From Halomonas qaidamensis (GTDB lineage: Bacteria > Pseudomonadota > Gammaproteobacteria > Pseudomonadales > Halomonadaceae), in assembly GCF_025917315.1 (NCBI RefSeq), contig NZ_CP080627.1, forward strand, positions 2,666,001 to 2,730,000: a stretch of 64,000 bases of DNA, in the 5' to 3' direction. Made by a program: the position numbers and the translations under genes. Shown here one piece after another: positions 53,716-62,879 of this stretch; the first letter of the stretch is position 1, and each line of letters starts with the position of its first letter. The notes below the pieces were generated by a model. That model was given only the letters and a program-made list of their open reading frames with translations, was not told the origin of the DNA and did no database searches.

Positions 53716-54581
53716 AGTACACCCTGCGGCACACCACGCGCTATCATTACAGCGCACCCGTCACACTATGTCATAGTGAGGCACGGGTGTTGCCGCGCAA
53801 AACGCTGCACCAAGAGTGCGGCGCATCCGAGCTAACCATTAGCCCACTGCCGCAGGTTCAAGCAGAACGACGCGACGTATTCGGTAATCGCGTACTTTAT
53901 TTTGCCATGGAGGATATTCACCAGACGTTAGACGTCACAGTGGTCACCCAGCTGAATACCCAGCCGCTGCCCCCACTGCCCACGACGTCTCCTGGCTGGG
54001 AGAGTGTCGCCGAACAGCTCAACAGCGATTGCCGCTTTGATATGCAGCTGTATCGCCTGGACTCGCCGTTTATTCGCCGTAACGAGGACTTAGCCGCTTT
54101 TGCTCGCAGCTGCTTTACGCCCGGGCGTCCGCTGGTAGAGAGCGCCTTGGCGCTCAATCAACTGATCTACGATACCTTCGAGTATGACCCCAGCTTCACC
54201 ACGCTTGCTACTCCGCTTAGTGATGTGCTGGCTAACCGTCGTGGGGTATGCCAAGACTTTGCTCACCTAGCGATTGGAGCGCTGCGCTCGATAGGCTTGG
54301 CCGCACGCTATGTGAGCGGCTATCTAGAAACCCAGCCGCCGCCCGGACAGCCAAGGCTGGTGGGGGCAGACGCATCTCACGCATGGCTTGCGACCTGGAT
54401 TCCCGATTGGGGCTGGCTAGCACTCGACCCCACCAACGGTACCCTTGCTGGCGAACAGCACCCAGTGCTGGCCTGGGGACGTGACTACGCGGATGTTGCA
54501 CCATTAAAAGGGGTAATGAATGGCGGCGGCGACCATAAGCTAGAGGTGGAAGTGGATGTGATGCCAATTAGCGCTGAATAA
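53712..54581 (+). CDS. Transglutaminase-like family protein
   Basis: This 289-residue protein has the same transglutaminase N-domain opening as the DUF2126 fusion (RHTTRYHYSAPVTLCHSEARVLPR) and a full catalytic set: Cys in RRGVCQDFAHLA (about residue 180), His in ADASHAWLATW and Asp in LALDPTNGT. It starts within the upstream stop (ATGA) and ends 14 bases inside the convergent TRAP large-permease gene. With the upstream gene and the 1116-residue fusion it forms a three-gene arm. Confidence 0.95.
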   Translation: MKYTLRHTTRYHYSAPVTLCHSEARVLPRKTLHQECGASELTISPLPQVQAERRDVFGNRVLYFAMEDIHQTLDVTVVTQLNTQPLPPLPTTSPGWESVAEQLNSDCRFDMQLYRLDSPFIRRNEDLAAFARSCFTPGRPLVESALALNQLIYDTFEYDPSFTTLATPLSDVLANRRGVCQDFAHLAIGALRSIGLAARYVSGYLETQPPPGQPRLVGADASHAWLATWIPDWGWLALDPTNGTLAGEQHPVLAWGRDYADVAPLKGVMNGGGDHKLEVEVDVMPISAE

Positions 54582-55833
54582 GCCCATTGGTTAACCAAGG
54601 CACCCAGGCAAGAAGCACTAGAGTCACTAAGGTTGCCAACAAAAATGGCAGCAGTGCGCGAAATATTTTGAGCGGCGGTGCGCCGGTCATCGACGATGCA
54701 ATAAACAGTCCCGCCCCCACCGGAGGCGTTAATAAGCCCATTACCAAGGTTAAACACACCACCACACCAAATTGATAGGGGCTAATCGCGAACTGGCTTT
54801 GAGCAATGGGCATTAAAATCGGCACGACCAAGATCAGTGCCGCAATACCGTCAATTACCATTCCCACCAACAGCAGCGCGCCAATCACCAACAGTAAAAA
54901 TACAAAGGGGTCGCTGGTAAACGCCGCAATCCACGCTGCGGCCATTTGCGGCAATCGCTCATAAATCACCACCCAACCAAACACACCCGCGGCAGCAATT
55001 AGCATTATCACCAAGCCCGCGTTGATCGCTGTGCGAGTCAGTACCTGAGGTAGCTGACTTAAACGCAGGTCACCGTATACAAAGCGTCCCATTAATAGCG
55101 CCGCCAGCGAAGCTAACGCCGCTGACTCAGTGGGCGTGGCAATCCCCCATAAAATACCGCCAATAATGATCACGGGTATGAGCAGTGCAGGCAGCCCCCA
55201 AAGCAAGTCATGAAGCGCCTGACGACGGCTAGGCCATTGGCCTTTAGGGTATTGCTCTACCAAGCCTATCAACGCAATCACGATAAAAAAACTTGCCCCT
55301 AAGAGTAGCCCTGGCAGTAATCCAGCAATAAACATCTCTGCAATGGGGACTTGGGCCATAACACCAAACAACACAAACAGCATGGAAGGTGGAATAATCG
55401 GCGACAGTAAACCACCGGCTGCGGTAATCGCTGCGCTATAAGATTTGTCGTAACCTTCCTGCTCCATTGCCGGCACCATCGCACGGGACATAATGGCAAT
55501 TTGCGACGCCGCCGAACCAATAATCGCGGCCATCATCATATTGGCCACTAAATTAATGTAGGCAAGACCGCCACGAAAACCGCCCACTAAAATACGCGCC
55601 AGCGCGATTAAACGACGGGTTAAACCACCTTCATTCATTAACTCGCCCGCCAGCATAAATAGCGGGATCGCCAGCAATCCATAGCTTTCAATGGCACTAA
55701 ACAGCTGCTGCGGATAGGAATCAAATAGCACCGTATTACCTGATGCTTGGATATACCACATCGCGGTCAGTGCCAATACCAGCGCAATCGGCACGGCACC
55801 GAGCAACAGCAGCAAAAACACAGCAATCGTCAT
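54568..55833 (-). CDS. TRAP transporter large permease (DctM type)
   Basis: The 421-residue protein has about 12 transmembrane segments and the DctM signature ALVLALTAMWYIQASGNTVL, then AIPLFMLAGELMNEGG and SAAITAAGGLLSPIIPPSM. It is the sodium-coupled core of a tripartite uptake system, served by the small permease and binding protein encoded upstream on the same strand. Its 3' end overlaps the transglutaminase gene by 14 bases in convergent orientation. Confidence 0.96.
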   Translation of the reverse strand: MTIAVFLLLLLGAVPIALVLALTAMWYIQASGNTVLFDSYPQQLFSAIESYGLLAIPLFMLAGELMNEGGLTRRLIALARILVGGFRGGLAYINLVANMMMAAIIGSAASQIAIMSRAMVPAMEQEGYDKSYSAAITAAGGLLSPIIPPSMLFVLFGVMAQVPIAEMFIAGLLPGLLLGASFFIVIALIGLVEQYPKGQWPSRRQALHDLLWGLPALLIPVIIIGGILWGIATPTESAALASLAALLMGRFVYGDLRLSQLPQVLTRTAINAGLVIMLIAAAGVFGWVVIYERLPQMAAAWIAAFTSDPFVFLLLVIGALLLVGMVIDGIAALILVVPILMPIAQSQFAISPYQFGVVVCLTLVMGLLTPPVGAGLFIASSMTGAPPLKIFRALLPFLLATLVTLVLLAWVPWLTNGLIQR

Positions 55834-55866
55834 AAACGTACCGTCACATGATAAGCAGGATTAGCG

Positions 55867-56424
55867 TCACGTTTTGGCAGTAGGTTCTTGAGTCGGGGTG
55901 CGCCACTGGTTGAGTGACTGGATAAGATTTGCCCAGCCATGCAGACTAAGAGACAGTGCAAACCACGGCACAATCAACCACGCCCAGAACTTTTTAACGC
56001 CAAGAGTGGAAGTGTTTTCAGCGTAAATAAAATTAAAAGTGTGCCCCTGGAACGCACGGGTGTCGAACCCTGCTTGCGCAAGTTCAAGAGGCTGATACCA
56101 ACGCCAGCACAGCCACACGAGCAGCAGTGCAAATAGCAGCACAATGGCATCTACCCAAAGACCAATTAGTTTTCGCCCCGTTTGCGGCAGTAGATCGCTC
56201 AACAGTGTTACCGCTATCCCTTGGCGGCGTTTAAATACCGCGCCGGCAATTAAAAAAGTCATCCAAATCATGGAATAAATTGCCAACTCACTAATCCAAT
56301 AAAGCGGACTACCCAGCGCACGAAATGCAATATTGGTGAGAATGAAGCAGGTAACTGCCGCTGCTAAAGCAGCGGCGGCTATCTCTTCGCAACGGGCAAG
56401 CCTTGAAGAAAAACGTTGCAGCAT
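55867..56424 (-). CDS. TRAP transporter small permease (DctQ type)
   Basis: The 185-residue protein from ATG 56424 directly follows the binding-protein stop; the frame to 56457 overlaps that gene. It has four transmembrane segments with the typical YWISELAIYSMIWMTFLIAGAVFKRRQGIAV middle section and a second half ending VPWFALSLSLHGW. It bridges the large permease in the inner membrane. It is the second of three TRAP genes. Confidence 0.92.
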   Translation of the reverse strand: MLQRFSSRLARCEEIAAAALAAAVTCFILTNIAFRALGSPLYWISELAIYSMIWMTFLIAGAVFKRRQGIAVTLLSDLLPQTGRKLIGLWVDAIVLLFALLLVWLCWRWYQPLELAQAGFDTRAFQGHTFNFIYAENTSTLGVKKFWAWLIVPWFALSLSLHGWANLIQSLNQWRTPTQEPTAKT

Positions 56425-56425
56425 C

Positions 56426-57412
56426 TTACTCGTCGCGCAGCCGTTCAGCTTCAGCACGTAACGTTTCTAACATAGGCGCTTTCGGCGCCCAGATGCTTTC
56501 CCACTGTGCAATGGCGTCAGAGAAGAACTCAGCATCCGCTTCAACAATGTTGATATCTAAAGCACGGATTTCCTCTTCCTGAGCGGCATCCATCTCTTCA
56601 AAGCCTACCAACACGTTTTCAAGATGCTCCGCCATTGCGGTATCAATCAGCTCACGATCATCTTCCGACAGCTCGCGCCACACTCGACCAGACACCACGC
56701 CCACCATAGGGAACATCATATGATTAGAAATCAGCAGATTTTCCGCCTGCTCGTAGAATTTCAAAATCAAAATAGAGTCGAAATCCATATCAATAGCATC
56801 GACCTGGCCGTTAGCCAGCGCATCATATACTTCTAATAGCGGCATGGGCGCAGGGGCAGCACCAGTGGCCGTATAGAAATCACGGATTGGCTCAAATGGG
56901 GTAATACGTAAACGCTGCCCCTGCAGATCGTCGGCGCTTTCAATAGGATCACGGCTGAGCACTTGGCGCATACCCACCATGCCGTAACCAACGCCAATTA
57001 AGCCGACTTCTTGCGGCATTAATTCGAGTAGTTCTCCAGCCGCGTCAGAACGTAACAGCTGTGCCGCATGGTTAACGTCATCCACTAGATAAGGCGCATA
57101 AAGTGCACCAAAATCAGGAATACGATTAGAAATTTCGGCAATTGTTAAAAAAGCCATATCTAATGCGCCAGTTTGAAGCTGCTGAACCATCTGCGCTTCA
57201 TTGCCAAGCTGCTGGGCTGGAAAAACGCTAACGCTATGCTCACCATCAGAGCGCTCGTTAAGCGTTTGGGCAAAGGCTTCCGCCTCGGTGGACCATAGAT
57301 GCTGTGCAGGCGTGATAAGACCGAGACGAAAATCCCGCGCTTGAGCACTCATGGCTGAAACGGCGAGCGTGGCTGTTGCGCAGGCAAGCGTAAGCGTTTT
57401 GATGCGATTCAT
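56426..57412 (-). CDS. TRAP transporter periplasmic solute-binding protein (DctP type)
   Basis: The 328-residue protein from ATG 57412 has a signal peptide (LTLACATATLAVSAMSAQA) and mature start RDFRLGL. DctP features: GNEAQMVQQLQTGALDMAF, the substrate-binding Arg in LQGQRLRITPF, and YDALANGQVDAIDMDFDSI. The substrate is probably a carboxylate, unspecified. The family's usual NP before the Asp is replaced by MDFDS. First gene of the TRAP operon. Confidence 0.95.
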   Translation of the reverse strand: MNRIKTLTLACATATLAVSAMSAQARDFRLGLITPAQHLWSTEAEAFAQTLNERSDGEHSVSVFPAQQLGNEAQMVQQLQTGALDMAFLTIAEISNRIPDFGALYAPYLVDDVNHAAQLLRSDAAGELLELMPQEVGLIGVGYGMVGMRQVLSRDPIESADDLQGQRLRITPFEPIRDFYTATGAAPAPMPLLEVYDALANGQVDAIDMDFDSILILKFYEQAENLLISNHMMFPMVGVVSGRVWRELSEDDRELIDTAMAEHLENVLVGFEEMDAAQEEEIRALDINIVEADAEFFSDAIAQWESIWAPKAPMLETLRAEAERLRDE

Positions 57413-57491
57413 GCAAAGCCTCTTGTATCCAGCGGAAGCGCCCATAGCGCTTCGCGTGTTTTTTTAATTGATAGACTTTGAGAATACATTA

Positions 57492-57528
57492 GCGTTAGCG
57501 TTAATGGCACCCGCCATTACGCTAACGC
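57492..57528 (-). terminator. Strong hairpin between DUF3581 and the TRAP operon
   Basis: GCGTTAGCG-T-TAATGG pairs with CCATTA-CGCTAACGC, 15 base pairs with one bulge. It follows the DUF3581 stop on the minus strand by 12 bases and precedes the TRAP genes. The T tract after it is poor, so it may be a partial terminator or leader structure. Confidence 0.55.
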
Positions 57529-57539
57529 AACGACGCTAC

Positions 57540-58247
57540 TTACGCTGCTTCGTAAGCCGCTTTTAAGCGGTAAAACTCATCAACAATTGCTGCCATTTCA
57601 GTCGCGTCGTAATCACACAAGCCACTAACCACTAATTTCTTAGAGCCCACCCCAACCGCTTCTCCAGCAGACTCAATCGAAAACTCAAGCAAGGCATCGG
57701 CGCGCTTACCCTGCACTTCTAGCGAGGAGCTTGTTAGCGCTAAGTTCGGCGAAAAACCGTCTAAACGCTCTAGGGAAAAGCCCATGCTGTCGTAAATAAC
57801 CAAGGGGCGCTTAGGATTAAACATTACCCCATGCTGCTCCATCAAAGGTTTTAAATAGTGGGGAAAGTTTTTACCCGAAAATGCCACATAGCAGCGAGCA
57901 AAGGCCTCAATAGCCGCTTCATCGTGAGTCACTTCTCCACCACGAGTTACCTGAAGGTAGCATTTACCACCATCATCGCAGACATGTAGATGACCGTTCT
58001 CGTCTTCACTAAATTTGAGCGGTGTGTCGGCTCCCACCATATTGGTGAAGCGAAATTCCATTTGTCGCGACAACCCAAATTTCACCAATACCAGCGTAAA
58101 TAGCAGGTCACCAGGTACGCAAAAACGGCGCGCATCTGGATTATGAATCGGGTTGTAATCGCCGGCCACGCCCTTGGCGAAACGGCTGGCCTGCTCAGCA
58201 GAGATCACAACATACTCTCCGCGCTGCGCGTAAAAATCCTTGAACAT
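57540..58247 (-). CDS. DUF3581 family protein
   Basis: This 235-residue protein starts MFKDFYAQRGEYVVISAEQASRFAKGVAGDYNPIHN. The segment with DYNPIHN and a later VPGDLLFTLVLVKFG resembles hot-dog (MaoC-like) proteins, in which D-x-N-P-x-H binds the thioester. DUF3581 is widespread in marine Gammaproteobacteria and not characterised. Together these hint at a thioester hydratase or dehydratase. Divergent from the AsmA-like gene. Confidence 0.91.
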   Translation of the reverse strand: MFKDFYAQRGEYVVISAEQASRFAKGVAGDYNPIHNPDARRFCVPGDLLFTLVLVKFGLSRQMEFRFTNMVGADTPLKFSEDENGHLHVCDDGGKCYLQVTRGGEVTHDEAAIEAFARCYVAFSGKNFPHYLKPLMEQHGVMFNPKRPLVIYDSMGFSLERLDGFSPNLALTSSSLEVQGKRADALLEFSIESAGEAVGVGSKKLVVSGLCDYDATEMAAIVDEFYRLKAAYEAA

Positions 58248-58354
58248 GGCTTTGCTGCCTGCCTAGCGTTGAAATCGAAAACCCATTACGGTCCCACGAC
58301 GCGCATAATGCCATAAAACACGCGCCGACAGGAGTCATCTGCAAGGAAGCCCGT

Positions 58355-61318
58355 ATGCCGAACGAGAACCCAAGATCAAAACGTCTACCCCGTGTCCTGA
58401 TCATCCTACTATTAAGCGCATTAGTGGCGACGTTGGTGTGGGTAGGTGGCAGCACCTGGCTGCTCAATAGCCAATGGCTACCAGAACGACTTTCTCAGAT
58501 CGAAGGGGTCGACGTGCGCTGGACGAATGCAAACAGCCTTCACCCAGGACGCTGGGAAGTAGAAAATCTTTACTTGGCACGAGAAGACGACAGTTTGCCA
58601 ATATCCGTTGAAGCCCAGCAGGCAACACTTTCGCTATCATTACTGGCACTCCTGCGCGGTGAGCTGCACATACAGGCATTGGATGCCAACGGCATTCGCC
58701 GCTTAACCGTCGGCGATATTGCCTTAGAGGCACAAGGCCAACTACAGGTGAAGGATACCCAGTTAAGCCGCGCTGCGTTAGCCGTCCCTAGCGTATCGTT
58801 GGATATCAGCCAAGGTCGCCTAATACGCCTTAGCGACCAAGCCTCGCTGGTGCAAGATATTCAGTTACGCGCAGATGCCTCCTTAGAGAGCGTCACTACC
58901 GCGCAAATCCCCCGCGAAGAACTCACCGCGGAGTTACTCAGCGCCCTGTCTGCTCAACTGACCATAGAGGCCCAAGCAGATGCCTGGGACGTCTTTATGC
59001 CCTACTTAGAAGCGCTACCCTGGTTGACACTTGATGGTCATGGCAACTTAACAGGTGAGCTTAACCTGAGCGACGGCGAGCTACAGCATGGCAGCGTGCT
59101 AACCTTAAATGCGCCTGAATTGCGCTTATCGGTGAACGAACAGCGCCTGCGACCCCGCGAAACAGACAACCTGCGCTGGTTGATTGCAGAAGCACCGCCT
59201 CCGCTCCACACCGCCGTTGGTGAAGGCGCTGTGCGCTTGGCGGTAGAAAACGATGAGCTTAACTTTTCAACCCAGCTCATCGATGTCGTATTGGCGGATA
59301 CCCACCCCTACGCCACCAATACGCAACTTCGCCTAGCGACCAGTATGCCCAATCAGCGCCTAGACCAACTAGACCTTCCCACTGGCGCCTCACTTGAACT
59401 AAAGGGCGACGTCACTCGCCTGGATATGCTTGACCGCTACCTGGCACATACATTTGACGGCCAAGGAGTTCGGCTTGCCGGTAACGGTCAAATTGAGGCT
59501 AGCGTGACACTACGTGACGCCAAGCCTTATCACGCATCGTTAGCGATTCAAGCGCCAACACTTGCGGCTAATTTACTTGATTTCACGGCTCAAGGAAGCG
59601 GCTCATTGGCCGCACAACTGTCAAACGAAGAGGCGATAGACGCGACACTCACCTTCACTGACGCCACCCTCAGCCACCATCAGCGAACGTTGATGGCCGA
59701 TGCTGCCATTACGCTGAATGCAAGTAGCCCACTAGACCCAACGTTGGCGCAAGGAAACGCTACTGCTCGCCTAACCTGGCAATCCGCGCGCTTACCCGAC
59801 ATTAGCGTGTTACAAACCTATCTTAAAGCCGCCTTGCCCGACCCAGCCCCCTTACAGCTGCTCAGTGGCCAAGCGACTAGCAGTGGGCGGCTCGACTTCA
59901 CCACCGAGCAAACGCAGGGTGAGATCCTTTTAGAAGGAGAGCAATTAGCCACCCGCTGGCAACACACGGAACAGAACGGTGTACTGGAAAGCAACGCGCA
60001 GCTTAGATTAGCCATTCGACAAGCGGCTCTGGACGGCACAAGGCTTGATATCAGCGGTTCACGTCTGCGCTGGCAAGTAGCGGATAGGCACGCTACCAGC
60101 GAGCAATTGGAGAGTATTCTAGTACTCAATGATGGCCGCTTTCAGCGCAATGGAAGTAACAGTGATGGGGATAAACCGCTCAGCGGCGAGTTTTCACTCG
60201 AAGGTAGCGTTCAGCGACTGGGGTTCTTAAATATCTTTTTACCCGACGCCCACGGGCTGGCACTTTCCGGTAACGGCCAACTATTCGCTCAGGGAGCTTT
60301 TCGTGATGATCGCTTATTAGCGCCCACTCGCCTACGGGTGAATGCCAACCAGCTTGAGGTGGCATTTTTAGATTACATCGCTACTGGGCGCGGCGAACTG
60401 ACGGCCCAACTCGACACGTCTGAGCAGGCCCGGCTTTCGTTAGGCATTCCACACTTTGCGCTGATGCGCCAAGACGATGACCGCCCCCATTTGGAGGGCC
60501 GCCACTTTGCCCTCACAACTGAAACAGCCCGCTTTAGTGACGTGCTGGAGTCGCCAGAGCCCGATTTATTCACTACTCGCATCGCGCTGCCTATTACGGA
60601 GGTGCCTGACTTCACCCGTTATAACCGTTACCTACCTGAAGATGCAGGAGTTACCTTGCTGGGCGGCCAAGCTAGCCTAACCAGCGAATGGCTACTGGAT
60701 GGACTTACCGCTCAGGGAGATATTACCTTACGTGCATTTGGTGCCGAACTAGCACTACTTGATCAGCAGTTAAAGGGCGATGTTGAATTACATCTGCGGC
60801 TTACCGAAGGTGATTTAGAAACACGGCGCTTCAACGCCAATGACTCTTTCCTGCGGCTAGAAAATGTTTTTCGGCAAAGCTTGGAAGGCGCACAAGATGC
60901 TGGCTGGTGGGTGCAACTTAGCATGGACGAAGCACAGCTTGAGTGGGGTGACCCTATTCGCTTAACTAGCCAACTGCGCCTTGGCATGCGTGATACCGGG
61001 CTATTGGCCCGGCTCTTCCTAGCCCGCGCCAGGCAAAGTGACTGGCTGGGGCGGCTATTAAACGTCCATGGCATTAACGGTAACGCGCAGCTTCAGATCA
61101 ACGGCGAACGCATACGCCTACATAACCTCACGCTTACCGGTGGTCCGCTGTTACTGCTTTCAGATGTCACATTATCTGACAAAAGCGCCAACGGTGCGCT
61201 CTATGCACACCTTGGCGCATTAGGAATAGGCGTAGAGCTGATCGATAGCGAACCCACATTGAAGGTAGTGCAACCAAGGCGCTGGTTTGATCGCTGGCGA
61301 GAAGCACGTGCATTTTGA
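58355..61318 (+). CDS. Large AsmA/YdbH-like envelope protein
   Basis: The 987-residue protein has an N-terminal transmembrane anchor (VLIILLLSALVATLVWVGG) and then a long periplasmic chain of beta strands with repeats such as LDGHGNLTGELNL and ALSGNGQLFAQG. This is the layout of AsmA-like bridge proteins (YdbH, TamB, YhdP), which form grooves that move phospholipids between inner and outer membranes. The C-terminal part (LLLLSDVTLSDKSANGALYAHL) resembles YdbH more than TamB. No YnbE/YdbL partner genes follow. ATG at 58355 with AAGGAAGCC upstream. Confidence 0.86.
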   Translation: MPNENPRSKRLPRVLIILLLSALVATLVWVGGSTWLLNSQWLPERLSQIEGVDVRWTNANSLHPGRWEVENLYLAREDDSLPISVEAQQATLSLSLLALLRGELHIQALDANGIRRLTVGDIALEAQGQLQVKDTQLSRAALAVPSVSLDISQGRLIRLSDQASLVQDIQLRADASLESVTTAQIPREELTAELLSALSAQLTIEAQADAWDVFMPYLEALPWLTLDGHGNLTGELNLSDGELQHGSVLTLNAPELRLSVNEQRLRPRETDNLRWLIAEAPPPLHTAVGEGAVRLAVENDELNFSTQLIDVVLADTHPYATNTQLRLATSMPNQRLDQLDLPTGASLELKGDVTRLDMLDRYLAHTFDGQGVRLAGNGQIEASVTLRDAKPYHASLAIQAPTLAANLLDFTAQGSGSLAAQLSNEEAIDATLTFTDATLSHHQRTLMADAAITLNASSPLDPTLAQGNATARLTWQSARLPDISVLQTYLKAALPDPAPLQLLSGQATSSGRLDFTTEQTQGEILLEGEQLATRWQHTEQNGVLESNAQLRLAIRQAALDGTRLDISGSRLRWQVADRHATSEQLESILVLNDGRFQRNGSNSDGDKPLSGEFSLEGSVQRLGFLNIFLPDAHGLALSGNGQLFAQGAFRDDRLLAPTRLRVNANQLEVAFLDYIATGRGELTAQLDTSEQARLSLGIPHFALMRQDDDRPHLEGRHFALTTETARFSDVLESPEPDLFTTRIALPITEVPDFTRYNRYLPEDAGVTLLGGQASLTSEWLLDGLTAQGDITLRAFGAELALLDQQLKGDVELHLRLTEGDLETRRFNANDSFLRLENVFRQSLEGAQDAGWWVQLSMDEAQLEWGDPIRLTSQLRLGMRDTGLLARLFLARARQSDWLGRLLNVHGINGNAQLQINGERIRLHNLTLTGGPLLLLSDVTLSDKSANGALYAHLGALGIGVELIDSEPTLKVVQPRRWFDRWREARAF

Positions 61319-61380
61319 AAGTAAATGAGAGAGAAGATAGCGACGAACACAAGAAAAAATGAAGGAAAAGAATAGGCGCG

Positions 61381-61410
61381 CCTACTTTTAGCGACATCGC
61401 AAAAAGTAGG
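61381..61410. terminator. Terminator-like hairpin between convergent genes
   Basis: CCTACTTTT-A-GCG and CGC-A-AAAAGTAGG pair around ACAT. It lies between the AsmA-like gene and the convergent TRIC gene, about 60 bases after the former. The T run is inside the stem, so efficiency is uncertain. Confidence 0.55.
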
Positions 61411-61418
61411 CGGTCAGG

Positions 61419-62135
61419 CTAACGCTTTGTGCGTTCCCGGCGAATCATCCGCACCCGCTCTTTGGCTTTCTGAGGGGTTGATAACGGTACGGCAGACTCA
61501 TCATGGGTTTTCGGTGGTAGGGTTACCCAGGCAAACACCGGTAACGCCAGGTGCCAGTAAATCGCCGCTAGGCGCAACCCAAGTGTCACTGTTAAAGCAG
61601 CTGCAATTGCAACGGTTAGCGGCGCCTCTAACGCATCGAACGCCACGTAAACAATGCCCCCCGCCAAGGCTGCGGTCGCGTAGATCTCTTCACGGAGCAC
61701 CATGGGCACCCGCTGGGCTAGCACATCACGAATCATGCCACCTGCCACACCGGTCATCATACCCATTAACACCGCCACAACGCCTGATGTACCCAGCAGC
61801 AATGCTTTATGAGTGCCAATGACGGTAAATAGCGCCAGCCCAAATGCATCAGCAACGGGTAGAAAACCCCGAGAAAGGCGATGAATATAGTGAAACCCCA
61901 CCAAGGATACGCCCACTGTGGCTAATATCACCCACAAATAGGTCGGATCTGTCACCCAGAATACCGGGCGAACGCCTAGCACCAAGTCCCTGAGCGTGCC
62001 GCCACCGATGCCCGTCACCGCCGCGAGCACCAGCATACCGAAGGGGTCCATCCGCGAGCGGCATGCCAAAATCACACCTGACAAAGCAAATACGATGACC
62101 CCCGCCATATCCAACCAGTAAATCACACCCGACAC
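61419..62135 (-). CDS. Trimeric intracellular cation (TRIC) channel family protein, YadS/YicG-like
   Basis: This 238-residue protein has two copies of a three-helix unit: VIVFALSGVILACRSRMDPFGMLVLAAVTGIGGGTLRDLVLG, then LALFTVIGTHKALLLG...MMTGVAGGMIRDVLAQ. The GGGxxRD/GGxxRD repeats are the hallmark of the UPF0126/TRIC fold. It forms a trimeric cation channel; some relatives are linked to glycine uptake. The C-terminal tail is basic (KAKERVRMIRRERTKR). Convergent with the AsmA-like gene. Confidence 0.93.
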   Translation of the reverse strand: MSGVIYWLDMAGVIVFALSGVILACRSRMDPFGMLVLAAVTGIGGGTLRDLVLGVRPVFWVTDPTYLWVILATVGVSLVGFHYIHRLSRGFLPVADAFGLALFTVIGTHKALLLGTSGVVAVLMGMMTGVAGGMIRDVLAQRVPMVLREEIYATAALAGGIVYVAFDALEAPLTVAIAAALTVTLGLRLAAIYWHLALPVFAWVTLPPKTHDESAVPLSTPQKAKERVRMIRRERTKR

Positions 62136-62225
62136 GCGACGCTCCTTAGAGACATGCTTAATAAGGCGAGCAGAATAGCACTCCTGTGAATGGGAGGGTC
62201 ATCCCAAAAGCGATGAAAATATTAA

Positions 62226-62723
62226 CTAGTGACCATGGCGCTCTAACCATTCGCGAAGGAAAGCAATTTCACTCTCTTGAGCAGCAACAATATCTTCTGC
62301 CAGTTGGCGAATCTCAGAATCTTCGCCGTACTCCAACACAATTTCTGCCATAGCAATAGCGCCTTCATGATGAGGAATCATACCTTTAGCGAAGTCTATA
62401 TCCGGGTTGCCTGTAAATGACATTGCCATATCTTCATGCATACGATCACTGGCAGTTTGATACGCTGTAACGGCTGGATTTTCTTCCTGTGCCTGCGCCG
62501 AGGCTCCATGGTGGCCATCGCTACCATGCTGTGTACGGCTACCATGCTGTGTACGGCTATCTTGTTGTGTATGGCTATCATGATGGTCATAGCTGCCATG
62601 ATGATCAGCAAACAGTAAAGGAGCCGCCATCAAACTCGCCATGGCGACAACACTCACTGCCACGTTTAATGGATTTAATAAACGTGCACTGGCTAATTTA
62701 CATGTTAAAAAAACGAGCGACAT
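62226..62723 (-). CDS. DUF305 protein with a histidine-rich hexapeptide repeat
   Basis: The 165-residue protein from ATG 62723 has an N-terminal signal or anchor segment (NVAVSVVAMASLMAAPLLFA). A His-rich linker of about 35 residues follows, made of six-residue units ending in S (such as RTQHGS twice) and built by an 18-bp DNA repeat. The C-terminal DUF305 domain has FAKGMIPHHEGAIAMAE with the paired His. CopM-type DUF305 proteins bind copper in the periplasm. The His-rich linker would add metal-binding capacity. Confidence 0.91.
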   Translation of the reverse strand: MSLVFLTCKLASARLLNPLNVAVSVVAMASLMAAPLLFADHHGSYDHHDSHTQQDSRTQHGSRTQHGSDGHHGASAQAQEENPAVTAYQTASDRMHEDMAMSFTGNPDIDFAKGMIPHHEGAIAMAEIVLEYGEDSEIRQLAEDIVAAQESEIAFLREWLERHGH

Positions 62724-62879
62724 AGCAACTCTCCCAGAGAGTGATAAAAGCATGAAATAAGAGGAAATAGAGTTTAAAACCTATAGGCAGCACACAGGTC
62801 AACAGACGTCGAGTAGGTTACTCTAGTGGACAGCTTATTCTAGTGAACAGCTTCACCCATAGACTGCATAGGAGCACAC

